Virus record (IMG/VR): IMGVR_UViG_3300007351_000031
Span: 1-40,869 of that record
Strand: one strand, 5' to 3'
Length of the DNA: 40,869 nt
DNA from: a virus
The position numbers and the translations under genes were made by a program. A model generated the notes under the pieces. That model did no database searches and had not been told where the DNA came from. It worked only from the letters and a program-made list of their open reading frames with translations. This document shows positions 21,344 through 28,365 of this stretch, piece by piece (position 1 is the first letter of the stretch; each line of letters starts with the position of its first letter).

Positions 21344-22341
21344 GCACAAAAATAGAGTGGGCATCTGCTGGGCTATCAAAAGGCGAGACTTGGAACCCAA
21401 TCCGCGCACGCAACGCGAGGACGGGCAAGACCGGTTGGTTTTGCGAGAAGGTCTCGCCGGCTTGCGAGAACTGTTACGCCGAACGCCTCAATATGAAGCC
21501 CGGCACGACCGGAGGGACTGGCCTGCCTTATAAACCGGGCCATCGGCAGAATGGCGATGTAGAAGTCTATCTCGACAAAAAGACATTGCTGGCGCCGCTC
21601 AAATGGCGCGCGCCACGCGGCGTCTTCGTTTGCTCGATGACCGATATTTTCGGCGATTGGGTCCCAGACGAATGGCTCGATCGCATCTTCGCTGTCATGG
21701 CGCTTTGCCCACAGCATCGGTTTTTGCTTTTAACGAAGCGGCCGGAGCGGATGCGGGATTATATTGGCGCGCGGGCTGGCGACTGGATGATTGTTTTGCC
21801 GGAAGCGTTCCCACCTGGTGCACTGCCGATCACAAAGCATCAGGTCATCGCGCGCATAGGCGTGACGACGCCAGAGCATCGCGCGCTCTATGATGTCGAG
21901 GCCGCACGCTGGCCGCTTCCGAACGTCTGGCTCGGCGTCACCGCAGAAGATCAGCCGCGCGCCGACGAGCGCATTCCCGAGCTGCTCGCGACACCGGCGG
22001 CGGTGAGGTTCGTGAGCGTCGAGCCACTGTTGGGGGCGATCGATTTTAATGCATTGGCGGAAGGTGCCGAAAACCTCAATGCGCTCACGGGGCTTCGCGA
22101 GAACCCCTTCAGCGACATTGTAACACGCCGAATTGGGACGAAGCTCGATTGGATCATCTGCGGCGGCGAGAGCGGACATAACGCGCGGCCGATGCATCCC
22201 GATTGGGCGCGATCCTTGCGCGATCAATGCAAGGCGGCGGGCGTCGCGTTTTTCATGAAGCAGATGAGCGGCAAGACCAAAGCCGAGCGTTCCGCGATCC
22301 CTGATGACATGCAAATCAAGGAATTCCCCGATGCGCGGTAA
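21340..22341 (+). CDS. DUF5131 (phage Gp37/Gp68 family) protein, radical-SAM-like
   Basis: 333 residues. 'TKIEWASAGLSKGETWNPI' and 'WFCEKVSPACENCYAERL' (Cys35, Cys42, Cys45), then 'FVCSMTDIFGDWVPDEW', 'FLLLTKRPERM', 'NVWLGVTAEDQPRADERIPELL', 'RFVSVEPLLGAID' and 'WIICGGESGHNARPMHPDWARSLRDQC' are the hallmarks of this family. The three cysteines resemble a radical-SAM iron-sulfur site, so it may modify nucleic acid or a small molecule; the reaction is unknown to me. It is flanked by HNH genes on both sides. Confidence 0.9.
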   Translation: MSTKIEWASAGLSKGETWNPIRARNARTGKTGWFCEKVSPACENCYAERLNMKPGTTGGTGLPYKPGHRQNGDVEVYLDKKTLLAPLKWRAPRGVFVCSMTDIFGDWVPDEWLDRIFAVMALCPQHRFLLLTKRPERMRDYIGARAGDWMIVLPEAFPPGALPITKHQVIARIGVTTPEHRALYDVEAARWPLPNVWLGVTAEDQPRADERIPELLATPAAVRFVSVEPLLGAIDFNALAEGAENLNALTGLRENPFSDIVTRRIGTKLDWIICGGESGHNARPMHPDWARSLRDQCKAAGVAFFMKQMSGKTKAERSAIPDDMQIKEFPDAR

Positions 22342-22876
22342 ACACGCGAACCACGCCAAGGGGCCGGCCCATCCGCGTTGGTCAGAAGAGAAAATGGTCG
22401 CCAACAACGGGTATGTGAAACTGCGCGTCGGGGACGATCACCCTCTCGCCGATCCAAATGGCTATGCCTATGAGCATCTTGTCATTTGGGCCGCGGCCGG
22501 CCGGCCACTCCCTAGCCAAGACGAGCTTATTCACCATAAGAACGAGAACAAGACCGACAACCGCCTTTCCAATCTCGAATTGAAAAAGCGCATCGCTCAT
22601 AGCGTTGAACATCACAAGAGCCTGACTGACGAACAAGTCTTGGCCGTCAGGCGATTATATGCGGACGGAGCTATGGACATGTCTGGGCTCGCCGCAAGCT
22701 TCGGTGTCGGCGTCGCTCGGATTTCAAAGATCATCCGAGGCGAAACGCGCCGATCTGTCGGCGGCCCAATATGCACGGAGAATCGGGCGCGCGATCCGAA
22801 CACGGGCAAGATGGTCGGCAAGTCCCGCGCCGGTCGCCTACTTGACGGCAAGGAATACTCGGAGTTTCCGCGATGA
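22331..22876 (+). CDS. HNH homing-type endonuclease with HTH and DUF5131-like tail
   Basis: 181 residues from ATG 22331, overlapping the DUF5131 end by 11 bp. 'RVGDDHPLADPNGYAYEHLVIWAAAGRP' and 'LIHHKNENKTDNRLSNLEL' (His68-His69, Asn77) form an HNH domain. 'DEQVLAVRRLYADGAMDMSGLAASFGVGVARISKIIRGE' (about 105-145) is an intron-encoded-endonuclease-type HTH. The last ~25 residues ('VGKSRAGRLLDGKEYSEFPR') resemble the usual C-terminus of DUF5131 proteins, suggesting it captured the 3' end of such a gene. Confidence 0.88.
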   Translation: MRGKHANHAKGPAHPRWSEEKMVANNGYVKLRVGDDHPLADPNGYAYEHLVIWAAAGRPLPSQDELIHHKNENKTDNRLSNLELKKRIAHSVEHHKSLTDEQVLAVRRLYADGAMDMSGLAASFGVGVARISKIIRGETRRSVGGPICTENRARDPNTGKMVGKSRAGRLLDGKEYSEFPR

Positions 22877-23652
22877 GGCAGCGCACCATCATTTGGTGGT
22901 CTACGGGCGCCGCGAGCGCGGTAGCGGCGCGGATCATCTTGCGAGAGCAGCCGGAGGCGGTCATTGCCCGATGCGAGACATCAAACGAAGACCCTGATAA
23001 TTACAGGTTCGAGGCAGACGTGATGCGCCTCCTGAACCGCTCCGTCACGGTCCTAAAATCGGAAAAATATGAAAGCGTTTGGGATGTATGGCAGAAGCGC
23101 CGCTTCATCGCCGGCATTGATGGCGCGCCATGCACGGTCGAAATGAAGATCGCACCGCGTCTCACATTCCAGCGCCCGACCGACATTCACGTTTTTGGCT
23201 ACACAGCGGACAAACTTGACATCGCACGCTTCGAGCGATTGCAGGCCAATTACCCTGAATTGACCGTCCGCGCCCCGCTTATCGAGCGGGGTGTTACGAA
23301 GGTAGATACATTGGCCATGATGCAGTGTTGGGGGATCGAGCTGCCTCGATCATATGCCATGGGATTTCCCAACGCGAACTGTCTCCAAACCGGATGCGGC
23401 AAGGCGACAAGTCCTGACTATTGGGCTCTATACCGCCATCACTTCCCCGACAGGTTCGCGCGCACCGCAGCCTACGCGAGAGAACTCGGTGTGCGCCTTG
23501 CGCGCATCAACAACAAGCGCATCTTCATCGATGATATCCCAATCAATTGGCCGATGACTAAGCCACTCGTCCCGGCCTGCGATTTCCTCTGCCACCTAGT
23601 GGCAGGCGATCTCGACGGCGTTGAGCACAGCGAATTCCCGGAGGCGAGATGA
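22873..23652 (+). CDS. PAPS reductase-like PP-loop ATPase
   Basis: 259 residues. The N-terminal 'TIIWWSTGAASAVAARIIL' is the PP-loop (S-T-G-A-A-S, residues 10-15) of phage PAPS-reductase/DndC-like proteins. Later 'VWQKRRFIAGIDGAPCTVEMKI', 'DIHVFGYTADKLDIARFERLQ' and 'FPNANCLQTGCGKATSPDYW' carry the Cys pairs typical of the phage version. Family members activate substrates with ATP in sulfur metabolism or DNA modification. The phage role is unknown; DNA or tRNA thiolation is possible. No dnd partners are nearby. Confidence 0.88.
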   Translation: MRQRTIIWWSTGAASAVAARIILREQPEAVIARCETSNEDPDNYRFEADVMRLLNRSVTVLKSEKYESVWDVWQKRRFIAGIDGAPCTVEMKIAPRLTFQRPTDIHVFGYTADKLDIARFERLQANYPELTVRAPLIERGVTKVDTLAMMQCWGIELPRSYAMGFPNANCLQTGCGKATSPDYWALYRHHFPDRFARTAAYARELGVRLARINNKRIFIDDIPINWPMTKPLVPACDFLCHLVAGDLDGVEHSEFPEAR

Positions 23653-23819
23653 AAATACGATTCTGGTGTGAAAACAGCATGTCAGGCGGATATCGCGAGG
23701 ACTTTGAAGAGTTCGACGACGATGCGACTGACGAAGAAATCGAAGAAGCTGCACGCGAGTGGTTCTTCAACCTCAATAGCTATGGCTGGCACAAAGTCGA
23801 AGAGGACAAGAAAGCATGA
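23649..23819 (+). CDS. Small acidic phage protein (DUF7167-like)
   Basis: 56 residues: MKIRFWCENSMSGGYREDFE, then an acidic run and 'REWFFNLNSYGWHKVEED'. ATG 23649 overlaps the previous stop (ATGA) and the stop overlaps the next start. It is a compact domain I recall as a recurrent small phage family (KIRFWC...YGWHKV). Function unknown. Confidence 0.75.
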   Translation: MKIRFWCENSMSGGYREDFEEFDDDATDEEIEEAAREWFFNLNSYGWHKVEEDKKA

Positions 23820-24046
23820 AACTCACGCTTGAACCTACCGACAGGATGCAAACCTTCGACGGAGCGCCAACCCGCGTCTGGAAAGGCGTCACGGACAGCG
23901 GCGTCGAAGTGCTCGCCTTCATCCGCTGCGTCCAGCCTCAGACGCATGATGAAGCCAATCTCGCGGCCTTCGACCGTGATCTGAGAGCACTACCGCAGCC
24001 GCGCAAGGAACTCGTCTCTTTCGATTACAGAATGGTCGTGGATTGA
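23816..24046 (+). CDS. Small hypothetical protein
   Basis: 76 residues (MKLTLEPTDRMQTFDGAPTR). Beta-rich, with 'RVWKGVTDSGVEVLAFIRCVQPQ', typical of small early phage proteins with an RxWxGxTxxG core. Coupled to both neighbours. Function unknown. Confidence 0.7.
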   Translation: MKLTLEPTDRMQTFDGAPTRVWKGVTDSGVEVLAFIRCVQPQTHDEANLAAFDRDLRALPQPRKELVSFDYRMVVD

Positions 24047-24059
24047 TGAGGTCGAGTAG

Positions 24060-24344
24060 ATGGACATGCCTGAAAACGAGCGACTTGCGCGGCGCATCGA
24101 AGCGCTTCGCCTTGCCAGAGAGATCGGCATTGGCGCTGACGTTAGGGAATCTCTCCCAGATGACATTCGCGCGAAGGGATGGAGCGTCGCGGTTCACAAT
24201 GACTATCGCCTTGATCGCGAGCCGCACACCTTCTGGCTTTTCACCAAAAACGGCCGCGCTGTGAAAGGCGAAGGTCGGACAGACGCTGAGGCGCTCAACC
24301 AAGTGCGCGCCGTCATCGCCAACAAATCATCGGAGGCGCGATGA
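24060..24344 (+). CDS. Small hypothetical protein
   Basis: 94 residues from ATG 24060 (GAGG upstream; ATG 24066 also possible). 'GWSVAVHNDYRLDREPHTFWLFTKNGRAVKGEGRTDAEALNQVRAVI' is a beta-hairpin followed by a helix, a common shape for small phage proteins. Ends ATGA with the next gene. Confidence 0.7.
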   Translation: MDMPENERLARRIEALRLAREIGIGADVRESLPDDIRAKGWSVAVHNDYRLDREPHTFWLFTKNGRAVKGEGRTDAEALNQVRAVIANKSSEAR

Positions 24345-24637
24345 CGCGCAAGCCCTTCAAGCAAGCTGAAGGCTCGGATGATCCGAGCGCGCGCAGGCTT
24401 CAGAAGCGACTGCGCCTTGCTATAGCGCAATTCGCCGAGGCTCAAATAGACGGCGATGATCTCATGGTGCTTTCTGTCATCATGACCGAATGCGCCGCCG
24501 AGACCTTCGAATTGTTGAATCGCTATAATTACGCGCCGACGGAGGAGCAATTCGTCGGACTATGGGCGGCGGTGGCGGGGATCGTCGCGCGAGGCGAACA
24601 TGTTGTTGGCATTGAGAACGAGGGCGGAAGCGCGTGA
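24341..24637 (+). CDS. Small hypothetical protein
   Basis: 98 residues, helical (MTRKPFKQAEGSDDPSARRL; 'LRLAIAQFAEAQIDGDDLMVLSVIMTECAAETFELLNRYNY'). No known motif. The last gene before the excisionase-integrase pair. Confidence 0.65.
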   Translation: MTRKPFKQAEGSDDPSARRLQKRLRLAIAQFAEAQIDGDDLMVLSVIMTECAAETFELLNRYNYAPTEEQFVGLWAAVAGIVARGEHVVGIENEGGSA

Positions 24638-24691
24638 TAGCCTCGCCACGCCCCATCCGCATGCGCCTATCGCGCGCCTGAAAGTGGTGAA

Positions 24692-25036
24692 ATGACATCC
24701 TCTGCTCTCCTATCCATGTCCGACGCCGCAGAGCGGCTTGGCAAGTCGAAACGATGGCTCCAAGATTTCTTGCGCGACAAGCCTTATGGAAGGATGCTCG
24801 GACGCTCTCGGGTTTTCACCGAGGGCGACCTTAAACAGATTATCGAGGCCCTGCCATGCCCCTCAAGCTCATCCCGCCAGGGAAAAGAAAAGGCCCGAAC
24901 TGGACGATCCGAGGCACACACCTCGGAGTCTATGTGGAAGAAAGCACAAGAACACCTAGCGAGGCGCTCGCGCGCAAGGCGCTCGCAGCCAAGCGACAAC
25001 AAATCGAACGTGATTTGTTTTCGCCAGAGCCAATAA
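24692..25036 (+). CDS. Excisionase-like HTH protein overlapping int
   Basis: 114 residues. 'LLSMSDAAERLGKSKRWLQDFLRDKPYGRMLGRSRVFTEGDLKQIIEAL' (about 6-55) is a MerR/Xis-like winged HTH. The C-terminal 60 residues are basic, Ser-rich and read in a different frame from the integrase N-terminus (181-bp overlap). Such xis-int overlaps are typical, though this one is long. It probably steers integrase toward excision. GGTGAA lies upstream of the ATG. Confidence 0.8.
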   Translation: MTSSALLSMSDAAERLGKSKRWLQDFLRDKPYGRMLGRSRVFTEGDLKQIIEALPCPSSSSRQGKEKARTGRSEAHTSESMWKKAQEHLARRSRARRSQPSDNKSNVICFRQSQ

Positions 25037-25944
25037 AGCGCGGCGCTACAGGGCCGACATTTCTTGAGGCGGCCGTCGCCTATCTCGACGCTGGCGGGGA
25101 AGGCCGTTTCCTCGGCCGCTATGACGAAAAGACCGGGCAATGGAGCGGCATTATCGCCCATTTTGGAGAAATACTAATTTCAGAAATCACCCCCGCCGCG
25201 ATCCATGATGCGGCTGTGAAACTGGCCCCGCGATCGTCGCCGCAGACGCGCAATCGGCAAATTTATACTCCGGTCTCGGCAGTGCTGAAAGCGGCCGGCG
25301 TCGAAATGACGATAAAACGCCCCAAAGGATGGCGCGGGATAAAGCGCGTCGATTGGCTCCAGCCGAAACAGGCGTTTGCGCTTTTCAAGGCTGCCGACGC
25401 CAAGGATGCGGAGTTTGGGATTTTCTTGCGGACGCTTCTATACACTGGAATGCGTCTCAGCGAATGCACAGGCATGACGCTCGATAGGCTAGAATTGGGC
25501 GAGTCTTTCGCCTACGTCCCGACGACGAAGAACGGGCAGCCGCGCGGCGTGCATCTTCCGCCTGTCGTCGTAGCGGCGCTTGCCAATCATCCGCGCGGGC
25601 TGGAGAGGCCTGGTGATCGCGTCTTTCGCTTCCGCAAATGCGGGAGGCTCTATACGTGGCTAGATGAGGTTTTCGAGGCCGCTGGCATCATCATTCCAGA
25701 GCGGACGGGATTTCACATCCTGCGCCATACATGGGCGACTTGGATGCGGCGCTATGGCGGCCTCGACGTTCGCGGGCTTGTCGGGACCGGCGCTTGGACT
25801 GATGAGAAGTCGGCGGCGCGATATGCGCATGTCGTGACGACGGAGGAAGCGCGCCGCGCCGATAGGTTGCCGACGGAGCGAGATAGGGGAAAATCCGGGA
25901 AATTTATGCAAAAACAAGCTAAGAAGTTGAAATGCAATGACTAA
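24856..25944 (+). CDS. int: Tyrosine-type integrase
   Basis: 362 residues. An N-terminal arm-binding region (1-65) and core-binding SAM-like domain (~66-150) precede the catalytic domain. Active-site residues fit 'YTGMRLSE' (Arg200), 'GFHILRHTWATW' (His287, Arg290), Trp314 in the usual His/Trp place and 'SAARYAHV' (Tyr323 nucleophile). It integrates the phage at a tRNA-Val gene: its stop lies three bases from the tRNA 3' half that forms attP. DNA repeats resembling arm sites occur inside its 3' end (25882-25902) and past the core (26087-26109). Confidence 0.95.
   Translation: MPLKLIPPGKRKGPNWTIRGTHLGVYVEESTRTPSEALARKALAAKRQQIERDLFSPEPIKRGATGPTFLEAAVAYLDAGGEGRFLGRYDEKTGQWSGIIAHFGEILISEITPAAIHDAAVKLAPRSSPQTRNRQIYTPVSAVLKAAGVEMTIKRPKGWRGIKRVDWLQPKQAFALFKAADAKDAEFGIFLRTLLYTGMRLSECTGMTLDRLELGESFAYVPTTKNGQPRGVHLPPVVVAALANHPRGLERPGDRVFRFRKCGRLYTWLDEVFEAAGIIIPERTGFHILRHTWATWMRRYGGLDVRGLVGTGAWTDEKSAARYAHVVTTEEARRADRLPTERDRGKSGKFMQKQAKKLKCND
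25882..25902 (+). promoter_or_regulatory. Putative left integrase arm site
   Basis: GATAGGGGAAAATCCGGGAAA lies inside the end of int, 46 bp before the tRNA-derived core. It matches the repeat at 26087-26109 at nearly every position. Confidence 0.5.
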
Positions 25945-25947
25945 AAA

Positions 25948-25997
25948 CTCCCTTCACACGGGAGGGGTCACAGGTTCAATCCCTGTGCCGCCCACCA
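25948..25997 (+). other. attP: attP core: 3' half of tRNA-Val(CAC)
   Basis: The plus strand reads as anticodon stem CTCCC, loop TTCACAC (anticodon CAC), stem GGGAG, variable loop, T-arm ACAGG-TTCAATC-CCTGT, acceptor GCCGCCC, discriminator A and CCA. The 5' half (acceptor GGGCGGC and D-arm) is absent; int coding lies there instead. This is the piece a phage carries to restore a tRNA gene after integration. Phage genes continue on both sides, so it is attP rather than attL or attR. Confidence 0.9.
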
Positions 25998-26086
25998 TTA
26001 AGCAACTGAAATTGCTTTTGTTTGCAAAAAGCGCAAAGAACATTCCGCGCAAGATCGCGCAGAACGGCGCAAGAACATGGCGTTTC

Positions 26087-26109
26087 GATCCGGGGAAAAT
26101 CCGGGGAAA
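26087..26109 (+). promoter_or_regulatory. Putative right integrase arm site (tandem 11-bp repeats)
   Basis: ATCCGGGGAAA occurs twice in tandem (26088-26098, 26099-26109), and with the preceding base matches the site at 25882. Repeats flanking an att core are the usual arm-type integrase sites. Confidence 0.5.
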
Positions 26110-26231
26110 GCGTCCAGTTTTTGTTCTCGAGCCAGCGCGGCGATGATCGAGCGGCATTGCGATCACCTCTCTCCTGATCATCTGCGGAACGAGGTGGCGA
26201 TATTGAGGAGACGAAGATGATGCGGTAGGTC

Positions 26232-26259
26232 GCGAGTTCGAATCTCGCAGGGTTCGCCA
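26232..26259 (+). other. tRNA-like 3' end (T-arm plus acceptor and CCA)
   Basis: GCGAG-TTCGAAT-CTCGC is a perfect canonical T-arm followed by AGGGTTC, G and CCA. Upstream sequence does not form a D-arm or anticodon arm, and only GAAC (26187-26190) could pair with GTTC. It is likely a tRNA gene remnant or an old attachment site, not a working tRNA. Confidence 0.4.
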
Positions 26260-26335
26260 GGGGAAGGAAAGAAATCCGTGGCAAAACCGGCGGCGGGGAT
26301 GGCGGATTTTACACAAATGCTGATAGAGAAAAACA

Positions 26336-26542
26336 ATGACCGACACATGCACACTGATCATAGCGACAGTAATTAACTCCGTGGCATGTTTTACAGTGCC
26401 TCACTGTGATCCGCCGAAGGATGGCAAGCAGTTTTGCATTCCCATGCAACAAGTTTCATGTGGGTCTAAGAATCCCACTTACGAATGCAAACGCAAAGAT
26501 GGAACGACTTATTATTATGAGAAAAATATAGAAAGCCAATGA
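26336..26542 (+). CDS. Small Cys-rich, possibly exported protein
   Basis: 68 residues (MTDTCTLIIATVINSVACFT...). A hydrophobic start (5-20) could be a weak signal or membrane segment, followed by a Cys-rich body ('PHCDPPKDGKQFCIP', 'VSCGSKNPTYECKRKDG') with six cysteines. GAGAA precedes the ATG. Unknown function; disulfides would fit export to the periplasm. Ends ATGA with the next gene. Confidence 0.6.
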   Translation: MTDTCTLIIATVINSVACFTVPHCDPPKDGKQFCIPMQQVSCGSKNPTYECKRKDGTTYYYEKNIESQ

Positions 26543-26865
26543 CCGACACTTCACGTCCTCCAATTTTCCCTTCAGAATGGCTGTCGCACGCAGAAGATGA
26601 TTTGTGTTTCAAGCTAGCAGCAGCGACCGAACGCGCCATTAAAGCAGAGCGTGAACGCGACTCTTTACGCGCCGCGCTCGATGCTCGTTGGGAAGCCGAC
26701 CGCAAGGCTGCGCGGGCGATCATGCGCGCCGAAGGTCGAGAGCATGGATTCCCGAGCGTCAAAGACGTAGTTGGCTTCTACATCAAACAGGCTGAAGAAC
26801 TGAACGCGAAGCTTGAGAAGGCGAAGCGGTGCTACCAACACGCGCCCGAAGAGATAGAGAGGTAA
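26539..26865 (+). CDS. Helical hypothetical protein
   Basis: 108 residues. After 'PPIFPSEWLSHAEDDLCFKLAAATERAIKAERERDSLRAALDARWEADR' the chain is mostly charged helix or coiled coil to the end ('IKQAEELNAKLEKAKRCYQHAPEEIER'). Coiled-coil proteins of this sort are common in phage genomes. Function unknown. Confidence 0.65.
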   Translation: MTDTSRPPIFPSEWLSHAEDDLCFKLAAATERAIKAERERDSLRAALDARWEADRKAARAIMRAEGREHGFPSVKDVVGFYIKQAEELNAKLEKAKRCYQHAPEEIER

Positions 26866-26869
26866 TGTA

Positions 26870-26950
26870 ATGCCGCTCCTATGCGTGAGCGCCTTTATCC
26901 TTATCGCCGTCGTCGTCGGAGGCATGGTCTATGACATGTGGCTGCGCTAA
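26870..26950 (+). CDS. 26-residue single-TM peptide
   Basis: ATG 26870 with GAGAGG upstream: MPLLCVSAFILIAVVVGGMV then YDMWLR. One TM helix. It is the last gene of the rightward operon and meets the leftward lysis operon tail-to-tail, overlapping by four bases. Confidence 0.5.
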   Translation: MPLLCVSAFILIAVVVGGMVYDMWLR

Positions 26951-27183
26951 GACGATCGCGCTTCCCTGACATGCTTCAGGACCGCCGCGACAAGATTCAC
27001 GGCGAGCAAGCACGCTCCGAGGATAGGTGCGACAAGCGCGGCGATTTCAGAGATCGCCTTTAGCCACGCAAGCCATATCGGCGATGTGATCGCGCTGGCG
27101 GCCAGCGCGGTTGAGATTTTGTCAGATGTTGTGTGAACAAGCGGCTCAAGCAAATTATTCAGATGGCAACGGGGGGTCGGCAT
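26947..27183 (-). CDS. Putative holin-like membrane protein, end of lysis operon
   Basis: 78 residues from ATG 27183, supported by GAAAGAGA; the frame also opens at 27210 without a good site. TM segments lie near 24-40 and 48-68 ('AISEIAALVAPILGACLLAVNLVAAVL'), with a basic end KHVREARSS. Two TMs, a charged tail and neighbours (spanins, endolysin) fit a class II holin, but another candidate exists at 27733. Convergent with the plus operon. Confidence 0.6.
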   Translation of the reverse strand: MPTPRCHLNNLLEPLVHTTSDKISTALAASAITSPIWLAWLKAISEIAALVAPILGACLLAVNLVAAVLKHVREARSS

Positions 27184-27274
27184 TCTCTTTCGCGTCCCTA
27201 AATCGCGCATTAACTTTTTGGCCTTTAGGCTCGCCGCAGCATCGGCTAGTCCCTAACTGGCCGGTGTAGGGCTG

Positions 27275-27295
27275 CGCGGTCTTGCTGGGACCGCG
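27275..27295 (-). terminator. Hairpin after the o-spanin gene
   Basis: CGCGGTC-TTGCTGG-GACCGCG is a 7-bp stem between the o-spanin gene and the last membrane gene. No U-tract, so a pause or stability element is likelier than full termination. Confidence 0.4.
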
Positions 27296-27304
27296 TGGCC
27301 CGCT

Positions 27305-27520
27305 TCATTTCCTGCCGGCGCGGATCGCGGCGCGCTGTTTTCCGTAATCGACGATCATCCGCGCGAGCGCGGAGTCTTTCGGCAATTTTCGAAGCTCTGC
27401 GGCGGCTTGACGCTGCGTCGCGACTGAATAGGTGACGAGAGGCGGCGCGCCGCCCCCCGTCGAGGCGCAGCTCGCGAGAGCGAGCGCGCTAACAACTGCG
27501 AGAGTCTTAAAACTGGCCAT
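27305..27520 (-). CDS. o-spanin (Rz1-like outer-membrane lipoprotein)
   Basis: 71 residues. 'MASFKTLAVVSALALASCAST' is a lipoprotein signal with lipobox 'LASC' (mature Cys18). The mature part has 'TYSVATQRQAAAELRKLPKDSALARMIVDYGKQR', seen in spanin lipoproteins of alphaproteobacterial phages. It overlaps the i-spanin gene by 14 bp in another frame, the overlapping arrangement typical of Rz/Rz1 pairs. It joins the i-spanin across the periplasm to fuse the two membranes at lysis. Confidence 0.85.
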   Translation of the reverse strand: MASFKTLAVVSALALASCASTGGGAPPLVTYSVATQRQAAAELRKLPKDSALARMIVDYGKQRAAIRAGRK

Positions 27521-27728
27521 TTTCCATGTCCCTCGCTGTGTCTTCGATTGTCCGATCTTGTAGCAGGATTTCGGTTTGCTTTTGCAGCGTCGCTCTATCA
27601 GCTTCCGCGCGCTTCGCTCTCTCCGCCGCGCCGCCGCCCGATGCGATCATGTCGAATAGGCGACGGCGCAGGAGATAGACGACCGCTCCGGCGACGACGA
27701 TAGCCGCTAGGACCGCCCAGGACGGCAT
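27507..27728 (-). CDS. i-spanin (Rz-like inner-membrane protein)
   Basis: 73 residues. One N-terminal TM helix ('WAVLAAIVVAGAVVYLL', about 4-20), a basic stop-transfer RRR, then periplasmic charged helix ('AAERAKRAEADRATLQKQTEILLQD'). This is the N-in, C-out layout of an i-spanin. It is paired with the overlapping lipoprotein gene. A short coiled coil would contact the o-spanin. Confidence 0.8.
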   Translation of the reverse strand: MPSWAVLAAIVVAGAVVYLLRRRLFDMIASGGGAAERAKRAEADRATLQKQTEILLQDRTIEDTARDMENGQF

Positions 27729-27732
27729 AGGA

Positions 27733-27942
27733 TCACCACTTCATTTTCGTGGCGACCAACTGCCAACCGGCGGCAAGCATGACGGCGAGGCCGCCCGCGA
27801 CTTCAGGATGCGCGTTCACCCATTCCATCGGAATCCAGCCCTTTGCCGCCGCGAAGCCCAGCGCGCTCGCGACAACGGTTCTGGCGAGGTCGCCGCTAGC
27901 GCCAGTGCCGACGACGGGGACGGTTTTCGCTACTTCAGCCAT
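27733..27942 (-). CDS. Putative holin (Pam3 gp28-like)
   Basis: 69 residues from ATG 27942, preceded by AAAGGAAG; the longer frame to 28035 overlaps the gp49-like gene and is rejected. 'GDLARTVVASALGFAAAKGWIPMEWVNAHPEVAGGLAVMLAAGWQLVATKMKW' gives two TM segments split by a short loop, resembling the Pam3-gp28 family of putative phage holins. It sits directly upstream of the spanin pair, which supports a holin role: timed pores that let endolysin out. Confidence 0.75.
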   Translation of the reverse strand: MAEVAKTVPVVGTGASGDLARTVVASALGFAAAKGWIPMEWVNAHPEVAGGLAVMLAAGWQLVATKMKW

Positions 27943-27982
27943 TTCACTTCCTTTCGATTGCCGGAATGCGCCGGCGCGCACT

Positions 27983-28315
27983 TCAGAACCCAGAGTTAAA
28001 CGGCGCGCGCCCGCAAATAGCATTCCGAAGCGCATAACCTTCTAGGGCCCAAATTTTGTTGCGCGCGTTGTCCTTTGCGATCTTGCGACCAATGTCAGCA
28101 TCGAAATTTTCTGGACTCGCTGCCGCGCTTTGGCCAGTGACGTGGAAACCATTGCGCAGCGTGAGAGCGCAAATCGTTAATGTCGTTCCTGGAAATACAT
28201 AATATGCTTCCGACATGATCTGCTCATCTATATGCTGCGGCGAAAGACGCGGAGCGTTAAGACCTTTGTTCTGAATTTCCTGCTCAATCGAGCCTTCGGT
28301 AATTTGTCCAACCAT
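27983..28315 (-). CDS. Gp49/gp66 family phage protein
   Basis: 110 residues. 'SEAYYVFPGTTLTICALTLRNGFHVTGQSAAASPENFDADIGRKIAKDNARNKIWALEGYALRN' is nearly the full consensus of the N4 gp49/Sf6 gene 66 family, which is a common phage protein of unknown role. Its start has GAGGAAG upstream. It lies between small late genes and the holin gene. Confidence 0.92.
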   Translation of the reverse strand: MVGQITEGSIEQEIQNKGLNAPRLSPQHIDEQIMSEAYYVFPGTTLTICALTLRNGFHVTGQSAAASPENFDADIGRKIAKDNARNKIWALEGYALRNAICGRAPFNSGF

Positions 28316-28336
28316 TTGCTTTCTTCCTCTTCGGGT

Positions 28337-28364
28337 ATTGTCGAGAACCGCTCGACTCGGATTC
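28337..28364 (-). terminator. Imperfect hairpin between small late genes
   Basis: GAGAACCG and CGGATTCTC pair as an 8-bp stem with one bulged base, without a U-tract, in the gap before the gp49-like gene. Possibly regulatory. Confidence 0.25.
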
Positions 28365-28365
28365 T

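Larger units (their letters stand above)
25998..26335. other. Gene-free P' arm region
   Basis: 338 bp with no gene I can support. It contains the arm-like repeat (26087-26109) and a second tRNA-like 3' end (26232-26259). The open frame 25937-26146 runs from the tRNA core and is rejected as a gene. Confidence 0.6.

Noticed and set aside
25937-26146. 69-codon ORF starting at the attP core
   Set aside because: It translates the tRNA-Val 3' half and the arm-site repeats; no ribosome site.
26187-26259. Complete second tRNA gene
   Set aside because: Only the T-arm, part of the acceptor and CCA are convincing; no D-arm or anticodon arm forms.
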